From: CAYRMN01 sp964425575 | GTDB lineage: Bacteria > Patescibacteriota > Patescibacteriia > 2-12-FULL-60-25 | Assembly: GCA_964425575.1 (NCBI GenBank) | Contig: CAYRMN010000009.1 | Location: 1 to 41,490 of the forward strand | Reading direction: 5' to 3' | Length of the DNA: 41,490 nucleotides | In this document: one piece after another, positions 7,154 through 15,507 of the stretch | How positions within the stretch are numbered: position 1 is the stretch's first letter | Layout: each line of letters starts with the position of its first letter | Position numbers and translations under genes: made by a program | Notes under the pieces: generated by a model | Told to the model about the DNA's origin: nothing | The model's input: only the letters and a program-made list of their open reading frames with translations | Databases searched by the model: none

Positions 7154-7734
7154 TTTACCTTAACTGATGTTGTTGCGGTTTGTCCATCCTTTTTTATTGA
7201 AACGCATGTGCCAAAATCATCATCTGGTTTTTGATCACATCTAAAGCCAGGCGAACAGCCAGACCCTGCGCAAAAATCACCCTCTTCTCCAAGACCTTGA
7301 TAAGGGATTCTTTTAGATTCTGTCGTACTCGTAGGAGCATATTCGTCGTGAGCTATTGATGGTACACATTCTCCATATTCTTCATCTGGCTTTGATTGAC
7401 ATTCAAGGCCTGGTAAACATGGAAAATGCTCAGTACCACCACACAGACTTCCTTCGGCTCCAAGATCAATAGATGGTACTTTTTCGTATTCCAATGTACT
7501 CGTTGCATCACCATCTTCGTATGTCCGAAGACGATTTAGCAAACCCCACAGGGGCCCAGGAGCACAACCGGAATCCTGAGACAGGCGACCCTCACAACGC
7601 TGCATACGATTTCCTTCATACACCACATACCCCACCCCAACCAACGGAAACAGGATCATAAGAATGAGAGCGACACAGCCCAGCCCAGCAAAAATCTTAA
7701 GATCAAGCACGGGTAAACGAGGAGGTTCGATCAT
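7150..7734 (-). CDS. Single-pass membrane protein with two Cys-rich repeats
   Basis: The 194-residue protein has a short cytoplasmic N terminus, one membrane helix (about residues 14-38) and an extracytoplasmic part. That part contains two copies of a ~33-residue motif: LGAEGSLCGG...CLPGLECQSKPDEEYGECVPS, then LGEEGDFCAGSGCSPGFRCDQKPDDDFGTCVS. Each has four cysteines in the pattern C-x(n)-C-x5-C-x8-9-C, suggesting a small disulfide knot duplicated within the gene. I do not recognise the family. It overlaps aspS by 4 nt and the upstream gene by 4 nt, so it belongs to the asnS-aspS operon, although its role is likely at the surface. Confidence 0.75.
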   Translation of the reverse strand: MIEPPRLPVLDLKIFAGLGCVALILMILFPLVGVGYVVYEGNRMQRCEGRLSQDSGCAPGPLWGLLNRLRTYEDGDATSTLEYEKVPSIDLGAEGSLCGGTEHFPCLPGLECQSKPDEEYGECVPSIAHDEYAPTSTTESKRIPYQGLGEEGDFCAGSGCSPGFRCDQKPDDDFGTCVSIKKDGQTATTSVKVK

Positions 7735-8792
7735 AATGATGGAATAGTAGAGGTTGGGTGAGGAAAAAGGAAGACAGCCATTGATGTAGAAATGGGAGCG
7801 ATCACGCGCTCTTTCCGTTCGACAACGTTATAGAGAGTCAGCGCGTTCATATGACGAAGAATCAAAGAACCATCGTCTAGATAGACCAACGGAACAGCGT
7901 CATTCAAGGGTAAAATAATCCCCTCCTCCAAATTCGTCCAACGTACTCCCTCTGGATCAAGCTGATAGGCAAATCCACGGGCACCCACGGCGTAATTTCC
8001 AATCACGCTTTTTTCTTCCTGAACCAGTCTGTCATCATGCCCATCTAGACTGACACGATGAAATGCCGACGGTGGAGCATCCGGCTGCTCGATCCCCTCG
8101 CCTGGCGTCACGGTGACGTACCAAGCAGCGCCATCAAAGATGCGTAACCGTTCGATAAAATCGGGAAGATCGCTCACCTTTTTCACGACCCCCTGAGTAG
8201 TGACGGCGTAGAGAGCTCGTGTGGTTGTCGCAAGCGCGGAAAGAGCAATCGTTTTATTATCCCACCAGCCGATGAGCTTTGCATCACGTAATCCGATTCC
8301 ATCACGACGTCGCAGAACAAACATCTGCTGCATGTTTTTCGTTTGTATATTAATCCTACTCGTCCCATCCGCTTTCGGAGTCGATGGTTCAACAAATGAC
8401 TGACCGCTTGGCGAATAGAGAAGCGCTGAAGATGCGCGCTTAAAATCTTTATCGAACAAAACTCGCTCCCCTGTCTCAGCGTCAACACCATGCAAAGACC
8501 AAAATGGCAATCCGGTTTTCTGTACTTCTGTTGGCCAAGATACGGTGGAGGTCGTTCCATCATCATTAATAGCTATTGATCCCTGGGGATTCAGAATCCA
8601 TGCAGCCGGTTTTGCTATAGCTTGTGCTGTGCTTGTTGCTTCTGTTCGCGATGTCTCAGCGGGAGTGATTGTTTTCTTTGGTTGCTGAGGCGCCGCGACA
8701 AACGCCACGGCTACGATCCCTCCAACGACTAAAAACGTCGCAAATAGAGCAATAAAATTATTCGGTTTCCATCGAGGCGATGCCCTGCGCAT
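7731..8792 (-). CDS. Membrane-anchored protein, possible beta-propeller, function unknown
   Basis: The product (353 residues from the ATG at 8792) has a basic N terminus, one membrane helix (FIALFATFLVVGGIVAVAFVA) and a ~300-residue outer part. This part alternates short hydrophobic strands with turns (DGTTSTVSW, DAKLIGWWDNKTIAL, GDRLVQEEKSVIG-like, DGSLILRHMNALTLYN), as in WD40- or PQQ-like propeller blades. That fold is inferred from pattern only. An in-frame GTG at 8828, 9 nt after the asnS stop, is an alternative start. It sits between asnS and the Cys-repeat gene and overlaps the latter by 4 nt. Confidence 0.65.
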   Translation of the reverse strand: MRRASPRWKPNNFIALFATFLVVGGIVAVAFVAAPQQPKKTITPAETSRTEATSTAQAIAKPAAWILNPQGSIAINDDGTTSTVSWPTEVQKTGLPFWSLHGVDAETGERVLFDKDFKRASSALLYSPSGQSFVEPSTPKADGTSRINIQTKNMQQMFVLRRRDGIGLRDAKLIGWWDNKTIALSALATTTRALYAVTTQGVVKKVSDLPDFIERLRIFDGAAWYVTVTPGEGIEQPDAPPSAFHRVSLDGHDDRLVQEEKSVIGNYAVGARGFAYQLDPEGVRWTNLEEGIILPLNDAVPLVYLDDGSLILRHMNALTLYNVVERKERVIAPISTSMAVFLFPHPTSTIPSL

Positions 8793-8837
8793 GAGGGATA
8801 GGATACATGAAGACAGGCTCAGATGCACGATCTTAAT

Positions 8838-10130
8838 TTATGGCTCCAAGCGATTCAAAAGACGAGGAAATGGGATGGTTTCACGGACGTGTTGCAGGCC
8901 GCAAATCCAGGCCACAATGCGCTCGAGACCGTAGCCAAAGCCGGAATGTGGGACAGAGCCGTATTTGCGGAGGTCGAGGTACCACTTGAAGGCTTCTTCA
9001 GGCAGATGATGTTCACGAATGCGTGCCAACAGCGCATCATAATTCTCTTCACGCTGTGAACCGCCGATGATTTCTCCGTAACCTTCCGGGGCGAGCAGAT
9101 CGGAATTCAGAACGTGCGTCGGATCAGCTGGATCTGGCTTCATGTAAAATGCCTTAACCACGGTTGGATATTTCTCAACGAAAATCGGTTTCTCAAATAA
9201 CTGCGTCAGCTTTGTTTCATCATCTGCACCAAGATCATCCATATCGCCAATATCACTTCCCATGTCGCGGAGTTTCTTAATGGCCTCAGCATGCGTCATG
9301 CGAATAAAAGGCGCCTTCACCTTTGTCAACGGTTCAATGTTCCGCTCTAAAATCTTGAGCTCTTGTTGACACGTCGCGAGCACTTGCTCGACGATGAACT
9401 GGATCAGCTGTTCTTGAATCTCCATGTTCCCTGCGTGATCGACAAAAGCGGCTTCGGCGTCCATCATCCAAAACTCGATCAGATGGCGCCGTGTCTTTGA
9501 TTTCTCAGCACGAAACACGGGACCAAAATCAAAACAACGCCCGACGGAAAAAATTGCGGCTTCAAGATACAACTGACCGGATTGAGTGAGATACGCTTTG
9601 CGATCTTCAAAATAATCAACCTCAAATAATTCTGTCGTGCCTTCGCAAGCGTTTGGTGTAAAAATTGGGGAATCAATTTTGATGTAATCGTGTTCGCGAA
9701 ACCATTGATACGTGGCATTGATGATGGTATTACGTACGCGCTGAATCGCCCACTGCGATGGAGCGCGCAACCACAAATGACGGTTATCCAATAAAAAATC
9801 CGGTCCATGCTCTTTCTTGCCGATGGGATACTCTTCGGCTTTCTGCAATAAAACTACGCCAGTCGCTTGTAATTCAAACACGCCTTCTTGTTTTGGATGC
9901 TTTGCAACGATTCCCGTTACAATGACGGACGATTCAATCGTGGCTTCCGTAGCCGCCGTCCACGACGCCTCATCCACATTCTGCTTCGCCACCACTGCCT
10001 GCGTAAACCCAGACCCATCACGCAATTGTAAAAAGGCGATGCTCCCCGATGAACGCACATTGTGCGCCCAAGCCTTCACCGTAACTGTCTGACCAACCGC
10101 ATCTGCAAATTTTGAAATCAAAGTATCCAT
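8838..10130 (-). CDS. asnS: Asparaginyl-tRNA synthetase
   Basis: This class II synthetase charges tRNA-Asn. The N-terminal OB fold (VTVKAWAHNVRSSGSIAFLQLRDG) is followed by the AsnRS catalytic core: FTPNACEGTTELFEVDYF, the conserved YLTQSGQLYLEA, motif 2 PVFRAEKSKTRRHLIEFWMMD and motif 3 GFGYGLERIVAWICG. The 430-residue length is normal. Its presence means direct Asn charging is available and the Gln/Asn amidotransferase route is not needed for Asn. It is the first gene of the operon that runs to the glycosyltransferase and has its own promoter 10 nt before the ATG, predicting an almost leaderless mRNA. Confidence 0.96.
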   Translation of the reverse strand: MDTLISKFADAVGQTVTVKAWAHNVRSSGSIAFLQLRDGSGFTQAVVAKQNVDEASWTAATEATIESSVIVTGIVAKHPKQEGVFELQATGVVLLQKAEEYPIGKKEHGPDFLLDNRHLWLRAPSQWAIQRVRNTIINATYQWFREHDYIKIDSPIFTPNACEGTTELFEVDYFEDRKAYLTQSGQLYLEAAIFSVGRCFDFGPVFRAEKSKTRRHLIEFWMMDAEAAFVDHAGNMEIQEQLIQFIVEQVLATCQQELKILERNIEPLTKVKAPFIRMTHAEAIKKLRDMGSDIGDMDDLGADDETKLTQLFEKPIFVEKYPTVVKAFYMKPDPADPTHVLNSDLLAPEGYGEIIGGSQREENYDALLARIREHHLPEEAFKWYLDLRKYGSVPHSGFGYGLERIVAWICGLQHVRETIPFPRLLNRLEP

Positions 10131-10140
10131 AGATTAGGCT

Positions 10141-10169
10141 ATTTTAAGCAGAATCCCCTCACTTCGCAA
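10141..10169 (-). promoter_or_regulatory. Promoter of the asnS operon
   Basis: Minus strand: -35 TTGCGA (10164-10169), 17-nt spacer, -10 TAAAAT (10141-10146). The -35 lies in the 3' half of a hairpin CCCCT-ACTT-GC / GC-AAGT-AGGGG (minus strand, single mismatches between blocks), which could also end transcription of the preceding gene. Confidence 0.65.
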
Positions 10170-10204
10170 TAGGCAAAGTCAGGGGTAGGAGGGTGGGTGG
10201 GATG

Positions 10205-10993
10205 CTAGCCGATCCGAGCGCCGCTCACATGAAGCTGTTCACCACGACCATCTCGGTTCGGTGGATGAACTTCCACGAAAAATGTCACAGACGGCCCGCC
10301 GTTGAACGCTACAGGCACAGCCTCACGGCGAACCGGCCCGTCATCCGAAGAAGGAGATGCGAGACGAATTGCTGCGATCCTCTTGAGGACTTTGCCCTCC
10401 AGCTCGCGAAGAGCGGTTCTCGCCTCCCGATCCAGCACGGCAGGCGTAACTGGTTCGGCTTTCGGAGTGCGAGCGAGGATGTTCAGCCTTTGCTGAAGCA
10501 CATCAATAAGGTGCTCATGAAGGATTCCGACGGTTGCGTATCGCTTTGCTGAACGAGCGGTACGCTGCGCCGATGCAGCGAGATACGCCGCGAGTACCAG
10601 CGGTTCCGCCGCCTGACGGGGATCACGCCGTTGCACCGCTCGACGCGCAGCCTCACTCAACACACGAGCACTCGAATGGTTCACGTCGCGCTGAGGATGC
10701 GGACGTTGGCCTGTCCCACCCCTTCGAAGAGAAGGCCTGGGAAGCCCCGTCATCTTCCACGAGGGCACGAACACCCCAGTTGCAGTAGGCACGCTGACCA
10801 TCTCCTCATCGGGGGCGGTCACATTGACTTCGATCGGCATGGGAACGGCTTCCGTGCGATCGGGCATGGGGATGCCTGGTGCAGCGGTCGTGGGAACGGC
10901 TTCAACGCCTCCAGGAGCAGGCTCCCCGTCGAACGCGTCTGCGGACAGGGCGTAAAGCTTGACTCCATAAACCGTATGAACCCTTTCAGTCAT
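10205..10993 (-). CDS. Orphan Pro/Ala/Arg-rich protein
   Basis: I do not recognise this 262-residue product. Residues ~15-70 are Pro/Val/Thr/Ala-rich and acidic, probably disordered. Residues ~85-115 are basic (PRPSLRRGGTGQRPHPQRD), and residues ~115-215 are helical and rich in Arg/Ala/Leu, with a possible coiled coil around ATVGILHEHLIDVLQQRLNIL. No signal or membrane helix is seen. The ATG at 10993 has a GAGGGG Shine-Dalgarno and a T at -1; an upstream in-frame start at 11170 would run through the recO end and a perfect inverted repeat. The base composition is more GC-rich than its neighbours, compatible with acquisition. Confidence 0.6.
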   Translation of the reverse strand: MTERVHTVYGVKLYALSADAFDGEPAPGGVEAVPTTAAPGIPMPDRTEAVPMPIEVNVTAPDEEMVSVPTATGVFVPSWKMTGLPRPSLRRGGTGQRPHPQRDVNHSSARVLSEAARRAVQRRDPRQAAEPLVLAAYLAASAQRTARSAKRYATVGILHEHLIDVLQQRLNILARTPKAEPVTPAVLDREARTALRELEGKVLKRIAAIRLASPSSDDGPVRREAVPVAFNGGPSVTFFVEVHPPNRDGRGEQLHVSGARIG

Positions 10994-11013
10994 AAACCCC
11001 TCAATGCAAGTAT

Positions 11014-11036
11014 ATCTCGCATATGACATGCGAGAT
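11014..11036. repeat. Perfect 9-bp inverted repeat upstream of the orphan gene
   Basis: ATCTCGCAT (11014-11022) and ATGCGAGAT (11028-11036) flank a 5-nt loop. It lies 21 nt before the chosen ATG at 10993, a position suited to an operator or a leader hairpin. Confidence 0.6.
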
Positions 11037-11090
11037 GGGTTAACTTCAAAGTAGCGCACAGAAGAAAGATCTGCGCTTAGCAGACTCTTT

Positions 11091-11774
11091 TTATGCGATT
11101 TTGTCAAGTAAGGCGTGAATACTCCTTGGTCCATGCGGCGCTTGTTCGAGTGGAGTGTGGCGCAGAGCATCTTCGACGAAGGACGAAGCTTCGGTAATCA
11201 CATCGGTCGTCGTGGTAACGCGTAAAGCATCTGGGAGCGGGAAGCGGCGAAGGAATTTAATCAACGTCAAAGCTGGCGGCAGAACATCTGTTCGCGTTTC
11301 AAGCGGCGGGGCAAACCCAAGGACATCCAACAATTTTAGAGTGGCACCAGCAAGTAATAGACGAGCGCGTTCAGGTGTTGGTTCGGATGGAAAGGAAAGA
11401 ACGGCCTGCCGAGTTTCAATCAAAATATCAAAAATACGAACATCGCTTATGCCTGGCCGGGTCAGCTTTACAATTGTGTCGCTTATAGCACCTAGTACGG
11501 CCAGTGATCCTAAATACGACGCAACACGACGCGTTGCAGCACCATCAACGCTATGCGCAACAGCCAGTTTATCAAACGCGATCCCCTTCGCGATCATAAC
11601 TTCCACGATCGAGAATGGCTCCAAATGACCAGCGTGCTTAGAGGTCTTGGCTGATGCTCCCCGTGCCACCGCATGTAGCAATCCATGTTCACGACCGTAC
11701 ATCAAATATCGACGATCATGTTCACGGAACGCATCTTTCTTTAAAATCACGACCTGATCACGCAGGTAGGACAT
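11091..11774 (-). CDS. recO: DNA repair protein RecO, lacking zinc-finger cysteines
   Basis: RecO loads RecA on SSB-coated DNA with RecR. The N-terminal OB fold is clear (VVILKKDAFREHDRRYLMYGREHGLLHAVARGASAK, then GHLEPF), followed by the helical domain (GSLAVLGAISDTIVKL, LLLAGATLKLLDVLGFAPPLE). In many RecO proteins a C4 zinc cluster follows LGF.P.L; here the segment (ETRTDVLPPALTLIKFL) has no cysteine. The 227-residue length is slightly short. The gene overlaps ruvX by 17 nt and closes the adk-map-ruvX-recO run. Confidence 0.88.
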   Translation of the reverse strand: MSYLRDQVVILKKDAFREHDRRYLMYGREHGLLHAVARGASAKTSKHAGHLEPFSIVEVMIAKGIAFDKLAVAHSVDGAATRRVASYLGSLAVLGAISDTIVKLTRPGISDVRIFDILIETRQAVLSFPSEPTPERARLLLAGATLKLLDVLGFAPPLETRTDVLPPALTLIKFLRRFPLPDALRVTTTTDVITEASSFVEDALRHTPLEQAPHGPRSIHALLDKIA

Positions 11775-12174
11775 ATGGAGGTTGTTTATCGAGCCATGAC
11801 TGCAAAATCACGCATGCGGCCAAATCATCTCTCTTCCCCTTTTGTCCACGCTGAATCATCTGAGAAGCAGCCAGGCGTGAAGAAAGGACTTCATCTTCTT
11901 CCTCGATAGACAGCCCCTGTATACGCAGCTCCTCAATAAATCGTTTCACCTCTTGTACCTGTATGTTCTCAACATCACGTTGCTGCAACGGACGTGGAAT
12001 GCCGACGACGATATGTTTAATCTTTTCACGCACAACAAGTTCCGTGATCGCGAGACGAGCGGCGTTCCAATTTTTGACCTCAATCACACACCAAGGACTC
12101 GCAATACGTGTCTCCGTATCACCTAAGGCCACACCAATGCGCTTTGAACCGTAATCAAGGCCTAAAACGCGCAT
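11758..12174 (-). CDS. ruvX: Holliday junction resolvase-like protein RuvX/YqgF
   Basis: This is an RNase H-fold protein of the YqgF family, linked to 16S rRNA 5' processing and proposed as a junction resolvase. The signatures are LGLDYGSKRIGVALGD (Asp7), IKHIVVGIPRP, the acidic DE before LSSRLAA (94-95) and KRDDLAA (Asp116/117). I start it at the ATG at 12174 (MRVLGLDYG), 1 nt after the map stop and preceded by T; an ATG at 12186 would add four residues and overlap map. It overlaps recO by 17 nt. Confidence 0.92.
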   Translation of the reverse strand: MRVLGLDYGSKRIGVALGDTETRIASPWCVIEVKNWNAARLAITELVVREKIKHIVVGIPRPLQQRDVENIQVQEVKRFIEELRIQGLSIEEEDEVLSSRLAASQMIQRGQKGKRDDLAACVILQSWLDKQPPYVLPA

Positions 12175-12175
12175 A

Positions 12176-12958
12176 TTAATTGACATCCGGCCACGGTGTG
12201 ATCAACTCATAACCTGTCTTTGTTACCACAACGGTGACCTCAAAATGCGCCGCCAGCGAACCGTCTCGAGTCACAATTGTCCAACCATCATCCTTTATAG
12301 CTACTTTCCAACCACCAAGTGCAATCATGGGCTCAATCGCCAGCACCATCCCCTCTTCCAACCTGACGCTTGGCGCGCGCGGCTCACGATAATTCGGCAC
12401 CTGAGGCTCTTCATGGACTGCATGTCCAACCCCGTGACCAACTAAGTCCTTCACAATTCCATAGCCATGCGGCTTTAGGTAATTTTCGATCGCTACGCCA
12501 ATATCACTCACCCACCCCCCAGCCTTAATCACAGAAATACCGCGCACTAGCGATTCACGAGTGTCCATCACGAGAGCTTGAGCTTTTGATGGTACCTCGC
12601 CCACCATCACCGTCGTGGCCATGTCGGTCGCAAGTCCCTCATACCACATCCCGATATCAAGACCAACAATATCGCCAGCCTGGATGATTCGGTTAGGAGT
12701 TGCTGGTCCATGCACGACCTCATCATTAATAGAAATGCAGAGCGCGGACGGATATGGAGGATCGCTTGGAGAAATCCGATACCCCAAAAATGACGGCACT
12801 CCTCCCGCTGCCGCAAACTCATCACGAGCGATCTTATCCAGCGCTTCCGTTGAAGCGCCTTCAACGCAGGCCTCCATTACCTTGCGTAGCGTACGCGAAA
12901 GAATCGCACCACCGCGTTTCATCTTTTCAATTTCGTCTGGAGTTTTGATCATGGACAT
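12176..12958 (-). CDS. map: Methionine aminopeptidase, type I
   Basis: This cytosolic metallopeptidase removes the initiator Met from nascent proteins. The pita-bread fold ligands are all in place: Asp101 (GLDIGMW), Asp112 (LATDMATTV), His175 (GHGVGHAVHEEP), Glu209 (LAIEPM) and Glu240 (AHFEVTVVV). The 260-residue length is that of the minimal type I enzyme with no N-terminal zinc finger. It starts 1 nt after adk. The adk-map pair commonly follows secY in bacteria; here a terminator and a small membrane-protein gene intervene. Confidence 0.96.
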   Translation of the reverse strand: MSMIKTPDEIEKMKRGGAILSRTLRKVMEACVEGASTEALDKIARDEFAAAGGVPSFLGYRISPSDPPYPSALCISINDEVVHGPATPNRIIQAGDIVGLDIGMWYEGLATDMATTVMVGEVPSKAQALVMDTRESLVRGISVIKAGGWVSDIGVAIENYLKPHGYGIVKDLVGHGVGHAVHEEPQVPNYREPRAPSVRLEEGMVLAIEPMIALGGWKVAIKDDGWTIVTRDGSLAAHFEVTVVVTKTGYELITPWPDVN

Positions 12959-12959
12959 A

Positions 12960-13619
12960 TCACCCTGTAAATCCTAATTTCGTTATTTTCTTCAGAATAT
13001 CCTCAAACACATAGGGAATCACCTGCTCTCCATTCACCGTGAGCAACACACCGCGTTCACGATAATACGCAGCTAGGGGCTCAGTCATAAAATGATAGGT
13101 TTCAAGACGTTGTTTGATGAGTTCTTCCGTATCATCAGCTCGACGTTTGAGCGCATGCCCGCACAGTGCACATACACCAGGCTTAATAGGAGGCGCATCT
13201 GTCAAATGATACACCTGCTTGCACGCAGAGCACTGAATCCTTCCTGCTAAGCGACGAATGGCTTCTTTATCTGAAATACGAACCTGCAGGGCCAGATTGA
13301 CCTTCACAATTTTATCTAAATGCGTTGCCTGTTCAACATTGCGTGGATATCCATCTAAGATGAATCCACGAGAAATATCAAGGGACTTGAGTCGATGTGC
13401 GACAATCGCATTCACCAATTCATCTGGAGCAAGCGCTCCACTTTCAACATATTTTTTCGCGACTTTTCCCAGCGCCGTCCCTTCTGCCATTTCCGCTCGA
13501 AACATCTCCCCTGCTCCAATGAGTGGAATATCAAAACGATCGGCCAACAGCTGACCTTGAGTCCCCTTTCCGCATCCTTGGGGTCCAAATAAAATTGCGC
13601 GCAGACGTTTTTTATTCAT
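12960..13619 (-). CDS. adk: Adenylate kinase with zinc-binding LID
   Basis: Adenylate kinase interconverts ATP+AMP and 2 ADP. The P loop GPQGCGKGT is at residues 12-20, the AMP-binding segment includes GAGEMFRAE, and the DGYPRN motif is at 89-94. The LID holds a four-cysteine zinc site, C130-x2-C133 and C150-x2-C153, as in Gram-positive and many CPR enzymes. The 219-residue length is normal. The start ATG has A at -1 and no Shine-Dalgarno. It is the first gene of the adk-map-ruvX-recO run; upstream, a TGCTATTTT extended -10-like sequence is visible but the -35 is unclear. Confidence 0.96.
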   Translation of the reverse strand: MNKKRLRAILFGPQGCGKGTQGQLLADRFDIPLIGAGEMFRAEMAEGTALGKVAKKYVESGALAPDELVNAIVAHRLKSLDISRGFILDGYPRNVEQATHLDKIVKVNLALQVRISDKEAIRRLAGRIQCSACKQVYHLTDAPPIKPGVCALCGHALKRRADDTEELIKQRLETYHFMTEPLAAYYRERGVLLTVNGEQVIPYVFEDILKKITKLGFTG

Positions 13620-13688
13620 TGGAAAACACTCAAAATAGCACGATAATGCGCCGCAACGATATCACATTTGAACAGAATGACCAAAAAG

Positions 13689-13717
13689 AAAAAAGCCTAG
13701 GTGGCAAGGCATCTAGG
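13689..13717 (-). terminator. Weak candidate terminator after the small membrane protein
   Basis: On the minus strand a short hairpin (GCCT/AGGC, or alternatively CCTAG/CTAGG overlapping the stop codon) is followed by TTTTTT (complement of 13689-13694). The stem is only 4-5 bp. The rest of 13620-13712 shows nothing else. Confidence 0.3.
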
Positions 13718-14090
13718 GTGCGAAGAGGAGACCGGGGTGAATCTTGGAGGGCGAAGGCTCAGGAGATTCTGAGCATGCGTTGGTCGCAGTTCCGGTTTCT
13801 TGGATGTGGCAGGGTGGGGCTACCACCAAACGCAGGACCTGGCCGTCAGGAGAACGGCAGTAGAACTGGCGTCCATTCATGGACGCTGAAACCCAGACCG
13901 GAGTCCAATCTCCATCCCCATGAAATTGCCCGAGGCACGAGGCGCGTTCAGCCGCTTGAGCGGCTTTGATCGCGACGTGCTGCGGTTTTTCGAGCACCAT
14001 GATCAAGAGTAATATGGCTGATACCAGCATAAGGATCAAGCCAATTTTGGCCAAGAACAACAGCGCGCCCTTATACTTTTTCATCATCAT
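13713..14090 (-). CDS. Small single-pass membrane protein, unknown
   Basis: The 125-residue protein begins with Lys residues and a long hydrophobic helix (about residues 8-32), followed by a ~90-residue outer part. It has four cysteines (ASCLGQFHG, QFYCRSPDG, PPCHIQ, NACSES) and a short WTPVWVSASMNGRQFYC strand-like stretch. A Pro/Ser-rich tail ends it. No family is recognised. The ATG cluster is preceded by AAGGAAG, a fair Shine-Dalgarno, and not by T. It lies between the secY terminator and adk on the same strand. Confidence 0.6.
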   Translation of the reverse strand: MMMKKYKGALLFLAKIGLILMLVSAILLLIMVLEKPQHVAIKAAQAAERASCLGQFHGDGDWTPVWVSASMNGRQFYCRSPDGQVLRLVVAPPCHIQETGTATNACSESPEPSPSKIHPGLLFAP

Positions 14091-14175
14091 TTCTCACTTC
14101 CTTTCAAGGAGAATTCACACGTATATTGACGCTAACATCTAAACCGAAAAAGAGCTCCACGTCAATTGAAACAAC

Positions 14176-14206
14176 AAAAAAGCAGACAGGGACTGTCTGC
14201 TTTTTT
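14176..14206 (-). terminator. Strong bidirectional terminator ending the ribosomal block after secY
   Basis: Perfect stem AAAAAAGCAGACAG (14176-14189) / CTGTCTGCTTTTTT (14193-14206) with a 3-nt loop, about 16 nt after the secY stop. It has U tracts in both orientations. Confidence 0.92.
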
Positions 14207-14221
14207 GCATTATTTTTTGTT

Positions 14222-15499
14222 CTAGTATGCGTCGTATTCGTGCATGGTGATTTGAGACTCTACTTGCTTCACGGACTCAATAATCACAGATACAACGATC
14301 AAAAGGGAGGTACCACCAACTGCAAAGAGACGAGTTCCAGCTGCGCCCTGTGCAATAAGCGGCAAAACGGCAATCAAGCCAAGGAATCCAGCTCCGAACA
14401 AATTCAAACGATTAATCACTGCACTCAAGTACTCTGAAGTTGGTTTTCCTGGACGAATGCCTGGAATAAACCCGCCTTGTTTCTGCAAGTTCTCAGCGAT
14501 TTTATCTGGATGGAATACCACAGCAGTGTAGAAGTAGGTAAACGCACACACCAAAATAAAATAGGCGGCTCCATACACTGTCTGATTCTGCAGGATATTA
14601 ATCACCCAATGAGCAGCGCTTGCAACCCATGGTGTTCGTGCGGTCACAAAGAACTGCGCGATAACCGAAGGGAATAGCAAAATTGAAATGGCGAAAATAA
14701 TCGGAATCACACCAGCCATATTCACGCGCAATGGCAAATTTGAAGCAATACCGCCAGAGAGGACCCCTTGACCACGCACCTGTCGAGCATACTGCACCGG
14801 CACGTTACGCTGAGCTTCTGTAACGTATACCACACCAGCAATCATCAAGATCGCTACAGCAGCGTAGAGCACCCAGATGAATAATTGAGACTGATCAAAC
14901 ACCGCCAATACTTGCGAAACCTGTTTTGGTAATCCTGCCAAAATACCAGCGAAGATAAGCAAAGAAATACCATTCCCTACCTTTTTCTCCGAAATTAATT
15001 CACCAAGCCACATGAGAAACACGGTGCCGGCAGTTACCGTAGCAATGACGGCGACCAGATGAAGAGGATCGGTTTTGGTTAAAATCTGAAATTGAGAACC
15101 ACGAAGTAATGACAAGAGTCCAAAAGACTGCAAAATAGCTAGTGGTACAGTCAAGTAACGAGTCCATTGGTTGATACGCTGCTGACCCGACTCCCCTTCC
15201 TTTTGAATCGCTTCTAAACTTGGAATAATCATGGCGAGCAACTGGAAGATGATGGATGCGGTGATATATGGAGCGACTCCAAGTGCGATGACAGAAAAAC
15301 TGCTAATCGTACCTCCAGAAAACAAATTCAAAAGACCCAAAACTTGGTTGGCTTGAAAAAAGTTTCGGAGCGCGATCACATCAACGCCGGGAAGCGGAAT
15401 GTGGGCGATTACTCGAAACAGCACCATTGCTCCCAGCACAAACAGAAATCCGTTTCGAATCTCTTTTACTCGCCAGGCTGCTTGAAGTTTTTCCCACAT
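14222..15499 (-). CDS. secY: Protein translocase subunit SecY
   Basis: SecY is the channel of the Sec translocon in the inner membrane. The 425-residue product has about ten hydrophobic helices. It carries the family opening (FLFVLGAMVLFRVIAHIPLPGVD), the plug and TM2 region (LLNLFSGGTISSFSVIALGVAPYITASIIFQLL), the basic loop GQQRINQWTRYLTVPLA and the C-terminal loop PDKIAENLQKQGGFIPGIRPGKPT. It is the last gene of the block, 8 nt after rplO, directly before the bidirectional terminator. The ATG is preceded by T. Confidence 0.97.
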   Translation of the reverse strand: MWEKLQAAWRVKEIRNGFLFVLGAMVLFRVIAHIPLPGVDVIALRNFFQANQVLGLLNLFSGGTISSFSVIALGVAPYITASIIFQLLAMIIPSLEAIQKEGESGQQRINQWTRYLTVPLAILQSFGLLSLLRGSQFQILTKTDPLHLVAVIATVTAGTVFLMWLGELISEKKVGNGISLLIFAGILAGLPKQVSQVLAVFDQSQLFIWVLYAAVAILMIAGVVYVTEAQRNVPVQYARQVRGQGVLSGGIASNLPLRVNMAGVIPIIFAISILLFPSVIAQFFVTARTPWVASAAHWVINILQNQTVYGAAYFILVCAFTYFYTAVVFHPDKIAENLQKQGGFIPGIRPGKPTSEYLSAVINRLNLFGAGFLGLIAVLPLIAQGAAGTRLFAVGGTSLLIVVSVIIESVKQVESQITMHEYDAY

Positions 15500-15507
15500 A
15501 AAGCGAT

